Assembly (NCBI RefSeq): GCF_023330685.1
Contig: NZ_CP097128.1
Span: 558,001-622,000, forward strand
Source of the DNA: Conexibacter sp. DBS9H8
Lineage (GTDB): Bacteria; Actinomycetota; Thermoleophilia; Solirubrobacterales; Solirubrobacteraceae
Length of the DNA: 64,000 nucleotides
Reading direction: 5' to 3'
Shown: piece by piece, positions 20,145-29,193 of the stretch
Numbering within the stretch: position 1 is the first letter of the stretch
Layout of the letters: every line of letters begins with the position of its first letter
Made by a program: the position numbers and the translations under genes
The notes under the pieces: model-generated
What the model was told of the DNA's origin: nothing
Seen by the model: the letters and a program-made list of their open reading frames with translations, nothing else
Database searches by the model: none

Positions 20145-21616
20145 ACCGGTCGATCTCCCGGCTCTATGTCGTCGTCCTGGTGCTGTTCGCGCTGCTGATC
20201 GTGTGGACGAGCCGATGGACTGTGTTCAGCGCCAATGCGCTCAACGCGAACCCGCTCAACCGGCTCGGCTACTTCGCGGAGCTGAAGGTCAAGCGCGGCC
20301 GGATCCTCGCCGCCGACGGGACGGTGCTCGCCCGCTCAGTGCCCGCGCCGGGTGGCACGTTCACCCGCACCTATCCGCTCGGGCCGCTGTTTGCCCAGAC
20401 GGTCGGGTTCTCCGACATCCAGCAGGGCCAGGAGACGGGCCTGGAGAGCGAGTACTCCCGGGCCCTGTCGGCCCGCCAGCAGACGACCCTCAACTCGGTG
20501 TTCGGACCGATCTCGACCTCCAATGTCGGCGACGATGTCGACACGACGCTCGACCCACGCGCCCAGACGCTCGCGCGCAGCCTGCTGGCCGGACGGGTCG
20601 GCGCGGTCGTCGCGATCGTCCCCCAAACGGGGGCGATCCCGGTCCTCTATGCGAACCCGACCTACAACGACAACAACCTCGCCCACCCGTGCGCGCAGAC
20701 CCAGATCACCGACTCCTACACGAACCCGGGCCTGCAGAACGAGTGTGAGTTCAACCTCGCCCTCCAGGGTCAGTATGCGCCCGGGTCGACGTTCAAGATC
20801 GTCACGTCGACGGCGGCGATCAACAGCGGGCTCTACACCCCCAACTCGCTCATCAACGGCCATTCGCCGCTGCTCGTCTCCGGCACTCCGCTGCACAACG
20901 ACGCGAACCAGAGCTTCGGTGAGGTGACTCTCACCGAAGCTCTCACCCTGTCGATCGACACCGTCTATGCCCAGGTCGGCCAGGCCGTCGGCGCCACTCG
21001 CCTCGAGGACTACATGCGCCGGTTCGGGTTCTATTCCCCGCCGCCGATCGACCTGCCCGCGGGGTCGGTGACCGCGAGCGGGGAGCGCTCCCCGACCACC
21101 GGCAAGCTGATCCCTGTCAGCTCACCCCAGGTCGACCTCGGCCGCAGCTCGATCGGCCAGTCCGACCTGGAGGTCTCCCCGCTGCAGATGGCGATGGTCG
21201 TCGCCACCGTCGCCAACGGCGGCACCCTGATGAAGCCGCGACTCGTCACGAGGGTCGTCAATCCGGAGGGCCAGGTCGTGCAGAGCTTCCCGCCTCAGGT
21301 CTACCACCACGTGATGTCGGCCAAGACGGCGGCGGAGGTCGGGCAGATGATGCGCAGCGTCGTCCTCTCCGGGACGGGGACGGCGGCGGACCTCCCGGGC
21401 CTCGATGCGGCCGGTAAGACCGGCACGGCGAGCGTGATCAAGAACTTCCACGGCGTCGAGCTCGATGAGGCGTGGTTTGTCAGCTTCGCGCCGGTGACCA
21501 ACCCGAAGATCGCCGTCGCGGTGATGCTCCGCAACGTCCCCAACGGCTACGGTGGCACGTATGCGGCACCGATCGCCGCCCAGATGATGAAGACACTGCT
21601 CGGAGAGGGATATTGA
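20141..21616 (+). CDS. pbpA: Class B penicillin-binding protein (transpeptidase), PbpA-like
   Basis: The 491-residue protein cross-links peptidoglycan stem peptides outside the membrane. It has an N-terminal signal-anchor (about 7-25) and a transpeptidase domain with the catalytic serine motif STFK (PGSTFKIV) and the KTGTAS motif. The middle SxN motif appears as SID (TLSIDTVYAQVG), where asparagine is usual. It overlaps rodA by 4 bases upstream and pknB by 4 bases downstream. In mycobacteria PbpA needs the PknA/PknB system for proper septal growth, consistent with this arrangement. Confidence 0.92.
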   Translation: MNRSISRLYVVVLVLFALLIVWTSRWTVFSANALNANPLNRLGYFAELKVKRGRILAADGTVLARSVPAPGGTFTRTYPLGPLFAQTVGFSDIQQGQETGLESEYSRALSARQQTTLNSVFGPISTSNVGDDVDTTLDPRAQTLARSLLAGRVGAVVAIVPQTGAIPVLYANPTYNDNNLAHPCAQTQITDSYTNPGLQNECEFNLALQGQYAPGSTFKIVTSTAAINSGLYTPNSLINGHSPLLVSGTPLHNDANQSFGEVTLTEALTLSIDTVYAQVGQAVGATRLEDYMRRFGFYSPPPIDLPAGSVTASGERSPTTGKLIPVSSPQVDLGRSSIGQSDLEVSPLQMAMVVATVANGGTLMKPRLVTRVVNPEGQVVQSFPPQVYHHVMSAKTAAEVGQMMRSVVLSGTGTAADLPGLDAAGKTGTASVIKNFHGVELDEAWFVSFAPVTNPKIAVAVMLRNVPNGYGGTYAAPIAAQMMKTLLGEGY

Positions 21617-23715
21617 GCGCGACCGACCCCGACGGCCTGGTGGACAACCGCTACCGGATCCTGCGTCGGCTCGGGACCGGCGGGATGGCCGACGTCTTCC
21701 TCGCGCAGGACACCCAGCTCGAACGTGAGGTCGCCCTCAAGCTCCTGCACCGCCGCTTCGCCGAGGACCCCGGCTTTGTCGAGCGGTTCCGTCGCGAGGC
21801 CCAGGCGGCGGCGAATCTCCAGCACCCCAACGTCGTCGCCGTCTATGACCGCGGCACCTGGGACGGCACCTACTACATCGCGATGGAGTACCTGCAGGGC
21901 CGCACGCTCAAGCAGGTGATCCGGACCGACGCGCCGCTCGATCCGCTGCGGGCGATCGACATCTGCGTCCAGATCCTCAAGGCGACCCGGTTCGCCCACC
22001 GCCGCGGGGTGATCCACCGTGACCTCAAGCCCCACAACGTGATGGTCGACGACCAGGACCACGCGAAGGTGACCGACTTCGGGATCGCCCGCGCGGGCGC
22101 ATCGGACATGACCGAGACCGGGTCGATCATGGGGACCGCCCAGTATCTCTCCCCCGAGCAGGCCCAGGGCCTCGCGGTCGCGGAGGCGTCTGACCTCTAC
22201 TCGATCGGGGTGATCCTGTTCGAGATGCTCACCGGGCAGGTGCCCTTTGACGCCGAGTCGGCGGTGACGATCGCGCTCAAGCACGTCTCCGAGCCGCCGC
22301 CGCCGCCCCGTCGCCTCAACCCGGACATCCCGCCCGCGCTGGAGCAGACGGTGCTGTGGGCGCTCAACAAGGATCCCGCCGACCGTCCCCAGGACGCGGA
22401 TGAGTTCATCAGCATCCTCGAGGGGGTGCGGGAGGCCGTCGCCGCCGGCGGCGGCGCCCAGCCGACGGCGAGCATGACCGCCCTCGGCGGCGGAGTGCTC
22501 GCCGGCGCGGCCGGTGCCGCCGCGGCGACGGGCCCGTTCCCTCGCGTTGCCCTCGGGGAGCGGCCGCTGACCGAGCCGGCCACCGTCGTCGCCCCCGTGA
22601 CCGGCCAGTACGCGCCGCTGCCGCCACCGCCACCTCCCCCGTACGGGGATGAGGAGCGTTCGGGGTGGTCACGGGCGTGGCCGTGGCTGCTCGCCCTGCT
22701 CGTGCTCGCGCTGATCGCCGGCGGGGTCGTCGCCTTTCTGCTCACCCGTCCGGTGAAGGTGACCGTCCCGATCGTCGTCAACGACACCCAGGCGGTGGCG
22801 ACCTCCAAGCTCGAGGCCGACGGGCTCAGCCCGAATCCGATCCAGCAGGCCTCGACCGAACGGGCCGGGACGGTGATCTACCAGAGTCCGCTCGGTGGCA
22901 CCCGCGTCAACTCGGGCGCGACGATCGACCTCACCGTCTCGAGCGGGCCGGGTTCGACGACCGTTCCCGCCGTGGTCGACCTCTCCCAGACCCAGGCGGT
23001 CGCCCAGTTGCACCTGGCGGGGCTGAAGGTCTCGCGGGTGCTGACCGAGCCCTCCAGCGCGGTCCCCTCGGGCAAGGCGACCCGGACCGACCCGGCGGCG
23101 GGCACCGACCTCCAGACCGGCCAGGGTGTCGTCCTGTACCTCTCCAGCGGTGTCGCGCCCGTGCCGGTCCCGAGCGTGACCGGGGACAGCCTCGGCACCG
23201 CCCAGGCGGCGCTGTCGAACTTCCACGTGCAGGTGACCAACCAGGTGAGCACCAGCCAGGCCCCGGGGACGGTGATGAGCCAGACACCGGCGGGCGGGCA
23301 CAACGCGCTGCCCAACAGCACCGTCAGCCTCGTCGTCGCCCAGCGGCCGCCGACTGTGACCGTCCCCAACGTCGTCGGCGACTCCCCGACCGCGGCGGAG
23401 TCGGCGATCACCTCCGCCGGGCTCACCTACGTGCGGACGTTCCAGCGCACAGCTGTCGCCTCCCTCTCGAACCAGGTCCTCTCCCAGAGCCCGGTTCAGA
23501 GCACCAAGGTCAAGCGCGGCAGTTCCGTCACGATCGTGATCGGTCGTTACCGGCCCACCAATACGCAGACGAACACGACGAGCAATCCCTCGACGACGAA
23601 CACGACGACCGGGCCCGGCCCGATCCCGACGGGCACGGGAACGGGCACGACGACCGGCACCGGCACGAGCACGACCGCACAGGGGACCGGCACAACGCCG
23701 GGGTCTGGCCTGTGA
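21613..23715 (+). CDS. pknB: Ser/Thr protein kinase with four PASTA domains (PknB-like)
   Basis: The start is TTG at 21613 overlapping the pbpA stop, with GGAG 7 bases upstream. The 700-residue protein has a kinase domain (about 14-275) with GTGGMA (21-26), K43, HRDLKPHN (135-142), DFG (155-157) and GTAQYLSPEQ. A membrane helix lies at about 356-378. Outside are four PASTA repeats of about 65 residues each (about 381-645), which in this family bind muropeptides or lipid II, and a Thr/Gly-rich tail of about 55 residues. Its likely substrates and its phosphatase are encoded in the same operon. ddl overlaps its stop by 4 bases. Confidence 0.95.
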   Translation: MSATDPDGLVDNRYRILRRLGTGGMADVFLAQDTQLEREVALKLLHRRFAEDPGFVERFRREAQAAANLQHPNVVAVYDRGTWDGTYYIAMEYLQGRTLKQVIRTDAPLDPLRAIDICVQILKATRFAHRRGVIHRDLKPHNVMVDDQDHAKVTDFGIARAGASDMTETGSIMGTAQYLSPEQAQGLAVAEASDLYSIGVILFEMLTGQVPFDAESAVTIALKHVSEPPPPPRRLNPDIPPALEQTVLWALNKDPADRPQDADEFISILEGVREAVAAGGGAQPTASMTALGGGVLAGAAGAAAATGPFPRVALGERPLTEPATVVAPVTGQYAPLPPPPPPPYGDEERSGWSRAWPWLLALLVLALIAGGVVAFLLTRPVKVTVPIVVNDTQAVATSKLEADGLSPNPIQQASTERAGTVIYQSPLGGTRVNSGATIDLTVSSGPGSTTVPAVVDLSQTQAVAQLHLAGLKVSRVLTEPSSAVPSGKATRTDPAAGTDLQTGQGVVLYLSSGVAPVPVPSVTGDSLGTAQAALSNFHVQVTNQVSTSQAPGTVMSQTPAGGHNALPNSTVSLVVAQRPPTVTVPNVVGDSPTAAESAITSAGLTYVRTFQRTAVASLSNQVLSQSPVQSTKVKRGSSVTIVIGRYRPTNTQTNTTSNPSTTNTTTGPGPIPTGTGTGTTTGTGTSTTAQGTGTTPGSGL

Positions 23716-24713
23716 GCGGCCTGTCGACCGTCGTGCTCGGGGGCGGCCGCTCCTCCGAGCACGAGGTCTCCCTCGCCTCCGCCGCCTCCGTTGCCGCCGG
23801 GCTGCGCGCCGCCGGCCACCACGTCCGGGAGATCACCATCGCCCGCGACGGTGCCTGGCCGGAGGGGATCGCCCTCGTCCCGGGTGCGGGCCTCGACGGC
23901 GCCGACGTCGTCTTCCCCGCCCTGCACGGTCCATACGGGGAGGACGGCATCATCCAGGGCCTGCTCGAGTGTCTCGCCGTCCCCTACGTCGGATCGGGCG
24001 TGGCCGCCTCCGCCCTCTGTCTCGACAAGGTCCTGTTCAAGGACGTGATGGCCGCCGCCGGGGTTCCCCAGGTCGCCTACCGCGCCGTTGACGCCGCCGC
24101 CTTTGCCGCAGACCCGGCGGGCGCCGTGGACTCCCTTGCTCCCCTCGGGCTGCCCGTGTTCGTCAAGCCGGTACGGATGGGCTCGTCGGTCGGCATCGCC
24201 CGCGTGAACCGTCCTGACGGCCTCGCCGATGCCCTCACCGCAGCGTTCACCTACGACGACCGGGCGATCGTGGAAGCGGCCGCCCCCGGCCTCGAGGTCG
24301 AGTGCAGCGTCCTCGGCAACCGGGCCGGAGAGGTGCGCGCGTCCGCCCCCGGGGAGATCCTCCTCGCCGCGGGCGAGTCGGCCTGGTATGACTACGCGGC
24401 CAAGTACACCGCCGGCGGGATGCGCCTGATCGTCCCCGCTCGCATCTCCCCGGCTGCGACAGACCGGGTTCGCGCCCTCGCCGTCGAGGCGTTCATCCGC
24501 GCCGGCTGTGACGGTCTCGCCCGGGCGGACTTCTTCGTCGCCGGGGAGGATGTCCTCCTCAACGAGCTCAACACGATGCCGGGGTTCACGCAGACGAGCG
24601 TGTACGGCGCGCTGTGGGCGGCCGAGGCGCTCGCCTACCCGGACCTGCTGGATCGGCTCGTGCACCTGGCGCTTGAGCGCCACCGGCCCAGCTCACCCCC
24701 GCTTCAGGAGTAG
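23712..24713 (+). CDS. ddl: D-alanine--D-alanine ligase
   Basis: Ddl joins two D-alanines for the peptidoglycan stem peptide using ATP. The 333-residue protein is an ATP-grasp enzyme with GGRSSEHEVSLAS near the start, ALHGPYGEDG, FVKPVRMGSSVGI, and the metal-binding end LLNELNTMPGFTQTS. The GTG start overlaps the pknB stop (GTGA), so a precursor enzyme is co-translated with the kinase that senses cell-wall material. The 3' end overlaps the convergent second kinase gene by 10 bases. Confidence 0.95.
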   Translation: MSGLSTVVLGGGRSSEHEVSLASAASVAAGLRAAGHHVREITIARDGAWPEGIALVPGAGLDGADVVFPALHGPYGEDGIIQGLLECLAVPYVGSGVAASALCLDKVLFKDVMAAAGVPQVAYRAVDAAAFAADPAGAVDSLAPLGLPVFVKPVRMGSSVGIARVNRPDGLADALTAAFTYDDRAIVEAAAPGLEVECSVLGNRAGEVRASAPGEILLAAGESAWYDYAAKYTAGGMRLIVPARISPAATDRVRALAVEAFIRAGCDGLARADFFVAGEDVLLNELNTMPGFTQTSVYGALWAAEALAYPDLLDRLVHLALERHRPSSPPLQE

Positions 24714-26215
24714 AGCAGCACCTCATTGAGGGACACGTAGTCCTGATGGGGCGGGAGGGAGGTGATCCACACGAGGTAGTAGGTGTAGCGGACCGTCGGC
24801 CGGTCCAGCAGGAAGGTCTGGTGGGCGGAGACGGAGTGCACGGTGTCGAGCGGCACCCAGTCACTCGCGGAGAAGCTCGTCGGGTTTGGTGACCGATTCG
24901 TCGCATAGATGGTCGCCGAGAACCCGGGGGTGGCGGTGTCGACGATCAGCCGAGACGCGGTCGTCCCGGGGGCCGCGTCGACGTAGAGGCCGACCCCGGG
25001 CTTGCCGAGCGAACCGGTGTAGTACTGCTGGGTGTCCCAGGCGGTGGACGGGTCGCCGTCGATCGCCAGGCCGGCGGTCTGGTTGTTCTGGGCGATGCTC
25101 GAGCCGATCGCGTCCGGGTTGTAGGCCGAAGCGCACTGGGTGCACAGGTGGATGAGGTTGGCGTGGGGGGCGACGACCGCCCGGGTCCCGGGCGGGGCGG
25201 CGGTGCCGAGGTGGGAGCGCAGCGCCAGCCACGCTCCGGCGGCGACGAGGAGGAGGGAGACGAGCGCGGCGAGCGGGATGAGGTGGCGGCGGTGCAGGAT
25301 GCTGAAGGGCACCCGCCGGCGCGCCCGGGGTGGCAGGGTGCGCAGCACCGTCGTCGCCTCAGCACTCGTACCGCCGGCGCGGGAGGCCTCGATCGCGAGC
25401 ACGTCCTCCAGGTCGGCGACCATCTCCTGGTCGTCGGCGTACCGCTCCTCCGGCCGCTTCGCGGTCGCCGCGTCAAGGACCGCCGCGAGGGTGGCCGACA
25501 CCTCCGGGCGCAGTTCGCGCACGTCCGGCATCGCCTCGCGGACGTGCTTCATCGCGACCGCCACCTGGTTGTCCCCCTTGAACGGCACGTCCCCGGTCAG
25601 CATCTCGAACAGGACGATGCCGAGGGAGTACAGGTCCGACTGACCGTTGACCCGGCGTCCGAGCGCCTGCTCGGGGGAGACGTAATCGGTCGTGCCGAGC
25701 ACGCGCCCGTCGGCGGTGAGACCGTCCTCATCCAGGGTCCTGGCGATCCCGAAGTCGGTCACCTTCGCGGACCCCTCGTCGTCGATCAGCACGTTCTGGG
25801 GCTTGACGTCACGGTGGATGATGTGCCGGGCGTGGGCGGCGCCAAGTGCCCGGGCGATCTCAATCGCGTAGGCGACCGCTTCTGGGATCGGCAGGCGGCC
25901 GAGCCGGCGGATCCGCTCCTTCAGCGTCTCCCCCTCGACGTACTCGAAGACGATGTAGGGACGCCCCTCATCCTCACCGGCGTCGATCACCCCGACGATG
26001 TGGGGGTGTGAGAGCTGGGCGACCGCCCGGGCCTCACGGCGGAACCGCTCGAGCTGATCGGAGTCCGAGCTCATCTCCCGGTGCATCAGCTTGATCGCGA
26101 CGTGGCGCTGAAGGGTCTCGTCGAGGGCCCGGTAGACCGTCGACATCCCGCCGCTGCCGATCCGCGCCTCCAGCCGATAGCGGCCGCTCAGGGTCGTGCC
26201 GAGCAGCGTGCTCAT
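24704..26215 (-). CDS. Receptor-like Ser/Thr kinase with a discoidin-like extracellular domain
   Basis: The 503-residue protein has a kinase domain (about 12-275) with GSGGMS (20-25), K42, HRDVKPQN (134-141), DFG (154-156) and GTTDYVSPEQ. A membrane helix lies at about 308-328. The extracellular part (330-503) contains AIDGDPSTAWDTQQYY and ends in a run ending SLNEVLLYS, resembling a galactose-binding/discoidin (F5/8 type C) fold; such a fold is also found on actinobacterial MviN/MurJ. This suggests a glycan or envelope ligand. It converges on ddl, overlapping by 10 bases. No PASTA domains are present. Confidence 0.87.
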   Translation of the reverse strand: MSTLLGTTLSGRYRLEARIGSGGMSTVYRALDETLQRHVAIKLMHREMSSDSDQLERFRREARAVAQLSHPHIVGVIDAGEDEGRPYIVFEYVEGETLKERIRRLGRLPIPEAVAYAIEIARALGAAHARHIIHRDVKPQNVLIDDEGSAKVTDFGIARTLDEDGLTADGRVLGTTDYVSPEQALGRRVNGQSDLYSLGIVLFEMLTGDVPFKGDNQVAVAMKHVREAMPDVRELRPEVSATLAAVLDAATAKRPEERYADDQEMVADLEDVLAIEASRAGGTSAEATTVLRTLPPRARRRVPFSILHRRHLIPLAALVSLLLVAAGAWLALRSHLGTAAPPGTRAVVAPHANLIHLCTQCASAYNPDAIGSSIAQNNQTAGLAIDGDPSTAWDTQQYYTGSLGKPGVGLYVDAAPGTTASRLIVDTATPGFSATIYATNRSPNPTSFSASDWVPLDTVHSVSAHQTFLLDRPTVRYTYYLVWITSLPPHQDYVSLNEVLLYS

Positions 26216-26340
26216 CTCAAACCGGGGGGTAGCGGCGCGCAGCGGTGGGCGTCCCGGTCAGTCGGTGACCTGAGGCCGTTCACGGGCCCTTCATTGTGAG
26301 GGATCGACGGTCTGGGCACCATCCGCGCAACGCCCCTGTC

Positions 26341-27456
26341 CTAACCGGCGCCGACGAGCTTTCCCGAGCTGGGATCGTTGTGGATACCGAGGCTGGGGAT
26401 CTCGACCCGGCCGGCCTGATCGGTCACCGTCCCGATCACCCGCGCCCCGGGGTGCAAGGACGCGAGCAGGTCCGCCGCGGCACCCGCCGAGACCGCCGGA
26501 ACGGTCGCGATCAGGCCGGTGCCCATGTTGAAGACCTCCCACATCTCCGCGACCGGGACGTGGCCGAGCTCGGCGATCAGTGCGAACACGGGCGGGGCCG
26601 TGAGCGGGTCGAGGATCGTGTAGCCGACCCCGTCACCGAGCCGCAGCAGGTTGAGCAATCCGCCGCCGGTGATGTGGGCGAGGCCGTGCACGGGGATCCC
26701 GGAGTCGAGCAGGGCCCGGACCGCGCGGACGTAGATGACCGTCGGCTCGAGCAGCACGTCCGCGACGGAGGCGCCGCCGAGCGCGGCGGGCCGCTCCGTC
26801 AGCCCGAGCCCGCCGTCGGACAGCAGGGCGCGCCGGGCGAGGGTGAGCCCGTTGGCATGCACGCCGGAGGCGGGCAGGCCGATCAGCGCGTCCCCGGGGG
26901 CGATCGCCGCCCCGGTGATGACGGCGTCGAGGGCGACGGTCCCGAACGCCGAGCCGACGAGGTCGAAGCCGTAGGGGGACGGGTGGCCGCGCAGCACCTC
27001 GGGGACCTGGCAGACCTCACCGCCGGGGATCTCCACTCCGGCGAGCTCCGCCCCGGCCGCGAGGCCGCGGGCAAGGCTGGCCAACAGGTCCGGGTCGGCC
27101 GCCTCAACCGCGACGTAGTCGAGCAGGGCGAGCGGTTCGGCCCCGACGCAGATGAGGTCGTTGACGTTCATCGCGACGCAGTCGATCCCGATCGTGTCAA
27201 AGCGTCCGGTCTCCTCGGCGACGATCACCTTCGACCCGACGCTGTCAGTCGCGAGCGCGATCCCGAGCGCCCTCCCGGCCGCGTCGGTCGCGCCCGGGAG
27301 GGCGAGCACGGAGGCGTAGTGGGCGCCGAGGCCGACGGCAAGCCGAGCCCGGCCCGGGTTGATCGCGGCGAGGATCTCAACGATCGCGGCGACCCCGCGG
27401 TCGGCCTGAGAGGTGTCGACTCCCGCGGCGGCGTATGCGTCGCTCATGAGCCCCAT
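26341..27456 (-). CDS. purM: Phosphoribosylformylglycinamidine cyclo-ligase (AIR synthetase)
   Basis: PurM makes aminoimidazole ribotide from FGAM and ATP in purine synthesis. The 371-residue protein shows the family segments YAAAGVDTSQADR, GIDCVAMNVNDLICVGAEPLALLDY, GEVCQVPEVL and the later GLPASGVHANGLTLAR and HITGGGLLNLLRL. Its ATG lies inside the end of the upstream uppP gene (13-base overlap), so purM is co-transcribed with uppP and the DedA gene. A gap of 125 bases separates it from the kinase start downstream, with no clear feature there. Confidence 0.95.
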   Translation of the reverse strand: MGLMSDAYAAAGVDTSQADRGVAAIVEILAAINPGRARLAVGLGAHYASVLALPGATDAAGRALGIALATDSVGSKVIVAEETGRFDTIGIDCVAMNVNDLICVGAEPLALLDYVAVEAADPDLLASLARGLAAGAELAGVEIPGGEVCQVPEVLRGHPSPYGFDLVGSAFGTVALDAVITGAAIAPGDALIGLPASGVHANGLTLARRALLSDGGLGLTERPAALGGASVADVLLEPTVIYVRAVRALLDSGIPVHGLAHITGGGLLNLLRLGDGVGYTILDPLTAPPVFALIAELGHVPVAEMWEVFNMGTGLIATVPAVSAGAAADLLASLHPGARVIGTVTDQAGRVEIPSLGIHNDPSSGKLVGAG

Positions 27457-28370
27457 TGTGCGCGATCGAGCGGACCGGCTGTCGCGGCCGCGCCGGCGGG
27501 CCGATCCGACGGTCGTCCCTTGTCCTTGGTGGGGGCAGCGGAAGCGGTGGGGACGGGACGGGCGAGGCGGCGGAGCACCGCGCTGCCGAGCACGATCCGG
27601 TAGATCCCGAACGGCGCGAGGGTGCGGTCGCGCTCGACCTGGCCGAGCATCCAGGTCGACCCGAGCGTCGAGACGAAGCTCGCGCCCGCTCCGGCGAGGA
27701 ACGGAACGAGCGCGCCGGGCGGCAGGCCCCGGCGAGCGAGCCGGGCGAGCTTGAGCCCGGTCGCTCCGCCGATCACCGGCAGCGCGACGTGCCGGGAGAG
27801 AACGTTCGCGTCGACCCGGCGGAACCGGCGCAGCCGGGCGGCGGTGAGGGTCGCGCCGTTGCGGGAGACGCCCGGCATCAGCGCGCAGGCCTGGGCGACC
27901 CCGAGTGAGAGCGCGTCGGCGATACCGGCATCCGTTCGCGCCCGCTCCTGGGGGGCGCGGTCAGCCCAGATCAGCAGTGCGCCGCCGGCGATGAGGCCAA
28001 CGGCGATCGATCCGGGGGTGCCGAGCCGCCGCTCGATTGGGCCTTCGAGCCCGTACCCGATGATCGCCGGGGGGAGGAACGAGCAGAGGAGGTGGCCGGC
28101 GAGCCGGGGGGTGAGGCCGAGGACCGCCTCGCTCACCTCCTCCCGCAGGCCGATCAGCAGCGCCGCGGCGGTTCCGGCGTGCAGGGCGACCTCAAAGGCC
28201 TTGCGCAGGTCGGGCTCGAGGTTGAGGTAGTCCCAGCCGGCGAGGAATGGGACGACGGTGAGATGGCCGGAGGAAGAGACGGGCGCGAGTTCCGCCGGAC
28301 CGTGCAGCAGTCCGAGCAGCACCGCCTGTGAGAGCGCGAGGCGCCCGGAACCCTCCGCGGTCGCGGACAT
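27444..28370 (-). CDS. uppP: Undecaprenyl-diphosphate phosphatase
   Basis: UppP (BacA) removes one phosphate from undecaprenyl diphosphate to recycle the carrier lipid for peptidoglycan and other glycans. The 308-residue polytopic protein has the two family motifs: GLLHGPAELAPVSSSGHL (usual form EFLPVSSSGH) near residue 19 and MPGVSRNGAT (usual form PGxSRSGxT). The last 35 residues are a polar Ala/Pro/Arg tail. It follows the DedA gene by 10 bases and overlaps purM by 13 bases. Confidence 0.92.
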   Translation of the reverse strand: MSATAEGSGRLALSQAVLLGLLHGPAELAPVSSSGHLTVVPFLAGWDYLNLEPDLRKAFEVALHAGTAAALLIGLREEVSEAVLGLTPRLAGHLLCSFLPPAIIGYGLEGPIERRLGTPGSIAVGLIAGGALLIWADRAPQERARTDAGIADALSLGVAQACALMPGVSRNGATLTAARLRRFRRVDANVLSRHVALPVIGGATGLKLARLARRGLPPGALVPFLAGAGASFVSTLGSTWMLGQVERDRTLAPFGIYRIVLGSAVLRRLARPVPTASAAPTKDKGRPSDRPAGAAATAGPLDRAQWGS

Positions 28371-28380
28371 ATCGTCGAGA

Positions 28381-29034
28381 TCAGAGGTCGACGCCGGCGT
28401 GGCTGCGAGCCGCTGCTCGCGGCTTGTACACCCGCGCGTACAGCAGCCAGACGATCCCGGCGACGATCAGCACGACCGCCGCGTAGTCGACGTAGCCGAG
28501 ATGGGACTTCCACTGTGACCACTGCGAACCGACCGCTTCACCGAGCAGGCCGAGCCCGAGCATCCACACGATTGTCCCGGCCGCCATCGCGGCGAAGTAG
28601 CGCCAGAACGGCATGTGGGCGACGCCGGCCGCCCACGGGCCGCCGGCCCGGACGGTCGGGACGACCCGGGAGAGGGCGACGGCCGGGATCCCCCACCGTT
28701 CGAACCAGGCGTGGGCGCGGTCGAGGCCGTGGGAGCTGACGTTCAGCGGCCCGGGCAGTCGGTTGAGCACCTCGTGGAGGCCGAAGTAACCGATCCAGTA
28801 GACGCAGACGGCGCCGAGGATGTCCGCGATGGAGGCGAAGACGACGATTCCGAGGAGCGTGAGGTGGTGCTCGTCCACGTTGAACCCGCCGAACAGCATC
28901 GTCACCTCCGTCCCCGGGAGAATGAAGAAGGCGGAGAACAGGGTGAGGCCGAAGATGCCGGCCTCTCCGAGGTGGGTGATGAGGTGCGTGGCGAAGGTCG
29001 CGAGCGCTTCGGTCACGGAGGCGGCGAGGAGCAT
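28381..29034 (-). CDS. DedA-family membrane protein
   Basis: The 217-residue protein has the DedA/SNARE-associated pattern: reentrant hydrophobic segments near FILPGTEVTMLFGGF, a central YWIGYFGLHEVL, and WFERWGIPAVALSRVVPTVRAGGPWAAGVAHM, with the essential arginine and proline residues of the family. Some DedA members translocate undecaprenyl phosphate across the membrane. Its position 10 bases upstream of uppP makes a C55-phosphate recycling role attractive here, though that is inference. The gene heads the dedA-uppP-purM transcript. Confidence 0.88.
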   Translation of the reverse strand: MLLAASVTEALATFATHLITHLGEAGIFGLTLFSAFFILPGTEVTMLFGGFNVDEHHLTLLGIVVFASIADILGAVCVYWIGYFGLHEVLNRLPGPLNVSSHGLDRAHAWFERWGIPAVALSRVVPTVRAGGPWAAGVAHMPFWRYFAAMAAGTIVWMLGLGLLGEAVGSQWSQWKSHLGYVDYAAVVLIVAGIVWLLYARVYKPRAAARSHAGVDL

Positions 29035-29072
29035 GGCCCGAGAGTATGGCGCCGGTACCTTCGGCCCAGCTC

Positions 29073-29100
29073 AAGCTAAGCCGCATCTCACCGTTGTCAA
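29073..29100 (-). promoter_or_regulatory. Putative promoter of the dedA-uppP-purM operon
   Basis: The minus strand has a perfect -35 TTGACA (29100-29095) and, 16 bases on, TAGCTT (29078-29073) as a moderate -10. The start codon of the DedA gene lies about 40 bases further on. The divergent aminotransferase gene begins at 29194. Confidence 0.45.
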
Positions 29101-29193
29101 GCGCGTGTCATCCGGGGGATTCCGGCGCGGTCCGGCCGGTGCGGTCCGGCCCGGCCGGGGAGGACGTCACGGCCGGTCGCTAGCGTTGCCGCG

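Noticed and set aside
26376-26386. TGTGGATAC, a near-consensus DnaA box
   Set aside because: A single match inside purM with no neighbouring boxes; expected by chance in 64 kb.
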